A stretch of DNA of 7,393 bases from Rhodospirillales bacterium (GTDB lineage Bacteria > Pseudomonadota > Alphaproteobacteria > Micavibrionales > UBA2020): positions 1-7,393 of the forward strand of contig JAHFPI010000091.1 in NCBI GenBank assembly GCA_023266795.1, given 5' to 3'. Below, in pieces: positions 5,267 through 7,393 of the stretch. Each line of letters begins with the position of its first letter. Positions within the stretch are counted from its first letter, which is position 1. Below the pieces are notes generated by a model. It made no database searches. It was not told the origin of the DNA and saw only the letters and a list, made by a program, of their open reading frames with translations. The position numbers were made by a program, and so were the translations under genes.

Positions 5267-7270
5267 ATGGAACTGCTGCATATTATCCTGAACATGATCG
5301 GTGTGCTGCTGGCGGCGTCTGCAATAGCCGTGTTCGCGCGTGGGCTGGTTTATCCGCTATGTCTGGCGGCCTGCGCTGCGCTTTTTGCCGTTAACGCGGA
5401 CGTTCTGCTTTCCGCCGCTCCGGCGGGCGAGACGCTTATCCTGCCTTTCGGGCTGCCGCTGACGGGGGTTCATCTGCGGCTGGATATGCTGAGTGCTTTT
5501 TTTGGCATCGTAGTCAATCTCGGCGGCGTACTGGCGAGCCTTTACGGCATCGGATATGGCCGTAACGAGCCGCATCCGCTGCGTATCCTGCCGTTTTATC
5601 CGGCATTCATTGCGGGCATGAATCTTGTCCTCGTTGCGGATGACGCTTTCACATTCCTTGTGGCATGGGAGTTTATGTCGCTGTCGTCGTGGGCGCTGGT
5701 GATGGCCTATCACAAAGAGGCGGACAACCGCAGGGCGGGATACATCTACCTGCTCATGGCCAATCTCGGCACGCTGGCGCTGCTGTTCGCGTTTGGCGCG
5801 CTGGCCGGCCCCGGCGGCGCCTATGCTTTTGACGCCATCCGCTCGGCGACCAGCCATCCGGCGTTGATGACAGCCTTGGCGCTGGTCATGACGCTGGCCG
5901 GCGCAGGGTCGAAAGCGGGGATCGTGCCGCTGCACGTCTGGCTGCCGCTGGCGCATCCTGCGGCTCCAAGCCATGTGTCGGCGCTGATGAGCGGCGTGAT
6001 GACCAAGGTGGCCATTTACGCCATCATGCGCGTGATGTTTGACCTCTGCGGCCCGCTCGGCTGGTGGTGGGCTATGCCGCCGCTGCTGCTGGGCGGCGTC
6101 TCGGCGGTGTTGGGCATTCTTTACGCCATCATGCAGCGCGACATCAAGAAACTGCTGGCATATTCCACCATCGAGAACATCGGCATTATCGTCGTGGGGC
6201 TCGGCCTTGCGCTGGCCTTCCGGACAAACGGCATGAACGCGGCGGCGGCTCTCGCCGTCACTGCGGCGCTGCTGCACGTCTTCAATCATTCTCTTTTTAA
6301 GAGCCTGCTGTTTTTGGGCGCGGGCAGCGTGGCGCATTCCACGGGATTGCGGGATATCGAGCGTCTGGGCGGGCTCATTCACCGTATGCCGGTCACGGCA
6401 GTGTTGTTTCTGGTGGGCTGTATCGCTGTCGCCGCGCTGCCGCCGCTGAACGGCTTTGTCTCTGAATGGATGACTTTTCAGGCTATTCTGGCCAGTCCGG
6501 ATCTGTCGCAGCCGGAACTGCGCTTCATGGTGCCTGTTATCGGGATCATGATGGCGCTGGCGGCGGCGCTGGCGGCGACCTGTTTTGTAAAGGTATTCGG
6601 GATCGTATTTCTGGGGCGGTCCCGCAGCGAGGCAGCTTCTGCGGCGCACGAAACAGACCGTTATTCCCTCACGGCGATGGCTGTGCTGGCAGCGCTCTGC
6701 GGGCTCTGCGGCCTGTTTGCCTCCCTGCTGGTAAAGGTTCTGGGCCCGCTCAGCGCGCAACTGGTGGGTACGGCGCTGCCAAACCAGAATCTGGCGCCGA
6801 CGCTATTTTCGTTGGGACCTTTTACGGCGGCGCACAGCTCTTATAATGCGCCTGTCCTGGCGTTTTTTATGCTGCTTTCCGGCTGCGTGACGGTTTGGTT
6901 TATCCATACCTTTGCGTCGCGTCAGCGTCGTCCGGGAGCCTTGTGGGATTGCGGCTTTCCCGATAGCGTGCCAATGGGGCAATACACGGCGTCGAGTTTT
7001 ACCCAGCCCATCCGGCGCGTCTTCGGCACGTTCGTTTTCCGGGCGCGAGAGGAAGTGCTGATGCCTGCTCCCGGTGAAACGACTGCCGCGAAATTCAGCG
7101 TGCGGCTGGTCGATCCGGTATGGGACACGCTCTATGCGCCGGTATCCGGAATTGTGCAGTCGATTGCGGCGCGGCTGAACGGGCTGCAATTCATGACGAT
7201 ACAGCACTATCTTATGTGGGTGTTTTTCACGCTCATTTCCCTGTTGGTTGTGGTGGCGCTATGGCATTAG
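5267..7270 (+). CDS. hyfB: Hydrogenase-4 / formate-hydrogenlyase-type membrane subunit B (antiporter-like, NuoL/M-N family)
   Basis: This inner-membrane, ion-translocating subunit belongs to a complex I-related, group 4 [NiFe]-hydrogenase-type complex. Its 667 residues are close to E. coli HyfB (672). The Proton_antipo_M core spans about 125-445. Signature segments are AWEFMSLSSW with conserved Glu135, GSKAGIVPLHVWLPLAHPAA with Lys216, ALMSGVMTKVAIY with Lys247, FNHSLFKSLLFLGAGS (His341, Lys345) and CFVKVFGI with Lys442. These Glu/Lys positions form the half-channel and central charges of such transporters and all appear intact. The C-terminal extension typical of HyfB/HycC follows (WDCGF at 560-564, TQPIRRVF at 579-586), with a final membrane helix at about 647-664. 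The hydrophobic pattern fits some 14-16 helices. It overlaps hyfC by 10 bases. In E. coli the iron-sulfur gene hyfA precedes hyfB; here it does not. MrpA/D or NuoL is less likely because of the HyfB-type C-terminus and the neighbouring NuoH-like gene. Confidence 0.92.
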   Translation: MELLHIILNMIGVLLAASAIAVFARGLVYPLCLAACAALFAVNADVLLSAAPAGETLILPFGLPLTGVHLRLDMLSAFFGIVVNLGGVLASLYGIGYGRNEPHPLRILPFYPAFIAGMNLVLVADDAFTFLVAWEFMSLSSWALVMAYHKEADNRRAGYIYLLMANLGTLALLFAFGALAGPGGAYAFDAIRSATSHPALMTALALVMTLAGAGSKAGIVPLHVWLPLAHPAAPSHVSALMSGVMTKVAIYAIMRVMFDLCGPLGWWWAMPPLLLGGVSAVLGILYAIMQRDIKKLLAYSTIENIGIIVVGLGLALAFRTNGMNAAAALAVTAALLHVFNHSLFKSLLFLGAGSVAHSTGLRDIERLGGLIHRMPVTAVLFLVGCIAVAALPPLNGFVSEWMTFQAILASPDLSQPELRFMVPVIGIMMALAAALAATCFVKVFGIVFLGRSRSEAASAAHETDRYSLTAMAVLAALCGLCGLFASLLVKVLGPLSAQLVGTALPNQNLAPTLFSLGPFTAAHSSYNAPVLAFFMLLSGCVTVWFIHTFASRQRRPGALWDCGFPDSVPMGQYTASSFTQPIRRVFGTFVFRAREEVLMPAPGETTAAKFSVRLVDPVWDTLYAPVSGIVQSIAARLNGLQFMTIQHYLMWVFFTLISLLVVVALWH

Positions 7271-7393
7271 ACACGCTTCATTTTCTGGCGCAGGGTTTCC
7301 AGATGTTTTTGGTATTGCTGCTGGCGCCGCTGCTCAGCGGCGTGATCCGCAAGGTCAAGGCGCGCCTGTTGCGCCGTCGCGGAGCTTCCATCT
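7261..7393 (+). CDS. hyfC: Hydrogenase-4-type membrane subunit C (NuoH/HyfC-like), N-terminal part (runs off the right edge)
   Basis: These are the first 44 codons of a NuoH/NADH-dehydrogenase-subunit-1-like protein. It supplies the membrane anchor next to the quinone or electron-transfer module in complex I-type assemblies. After MALDTLHF comes a hydrophobic helix (about 9-26) ending in the family pattern APLLSGVIRKVKARLLRRRG. Here the basic loop after the first helix has the R-x-K-A-R-x5-RRG form shared by HyfC, HycD and NuoH. The remaining roughly 270 residues lie outside the window. The ATG at 7261-7263 lies within the last four codons of hyfB and has only a weak GGTGG upstream, so translational coupling to hyfB is likely. 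HyfC rather than NuoH is inferred from adjacency to hyfB. Confidence 0.85.
   Translation, partial: MALDTLHFLAQGFQMFLVLLLAPLLSGVIRKVKARLLRRRGASI

Noticed and set aside
6553..6580. Short tandem repeat GCGCTGGCGGCG within hyfB
   Set aside because: It encodes an Ala/Leu-rich membrane helix (ALAAALAA) in frame. This is ordinary codon repetition rather than a functional repeat.
5357..6760. A 467-codon open frame on the minus strand opposite hyfB
   Set aside because: Its product is dominated by Arg, Gln and His with no domain or hydrophobic core, as expected of an antisense shadow of a GC-rich membrane-protein gene. hyfB on the plus strand has clear family motifs throughout.
1..7393. A new defence, mobile or CRISPR-type system
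   Set aside because: I looked for direct-repeat arrays, transposase or recombinase motifs, terminal repeats and tRNA-like sequences and saw none. The large genes are all recognisable transport or respiratory families.

Overview
The window comes from a Gram-negative bacterium. It encodes a periplasm-spanning tripartite efflux pump with an outer-membrane lipoprotein, and a proton-pumping-type inner-membrane complex. The moderately high GC, the NodT-type outer-membrane factor and TTG/GTG starts fit a proteobacterium. Alphaproteobacteria is my guess from gene style only. No rRNA, tRNA, mobile element or CRISPR array is visible.

Left arm (about 1-4942, all on the minus strand, transcribed right to left): macA (periplasmic adaptor), macB (ATPase/permease), a NodT-family outer-membrane factor, a 68-residue protein of unknown function, and the start of a DMT/EamA-family transporter that runs off the left edge. 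The spacing is very tight: a 4-base GTGA overlap between macA and macB, 3 bases between macB and the OMF gene, 21 bases to the small gene and 14 bases to the transporter. This looks like one operon. The first three products form a complete MacA-MacB-TolC-like pump: MacB hydrolyses ATP and drives substrate from the periplasm through the OMF duct, and MacA bridges the two. The substrate cannot be read from sequence.

Centre (about 4943-5266): an AT-rich divergent control region, followed on the plus strand by an overlooked 48-codon ORF for a putative single-pass membrane protein and a short spacer with a GC-rich hairpin.

Right arm (5267-7393, plus strand): hyfB, a complete antiporter-like membrane subunit of a hydrogenase-4/formate-hydrogenlyase-type (complex I-related) complex, overlapping by 10 bases the start of hyfC (NuoH-like), which runs off the right edge. 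Whether the complex carries a real [NiFe] hydrogenase cannot be told, because the hydrogenase large subunit would lie beyond the window.

The main genes belong to known families. I see no convincing new multi-gene system. The less-described items are the 48-aa and 68-aa proteins and the symmetric motif that overlaps the divergent gene starts.
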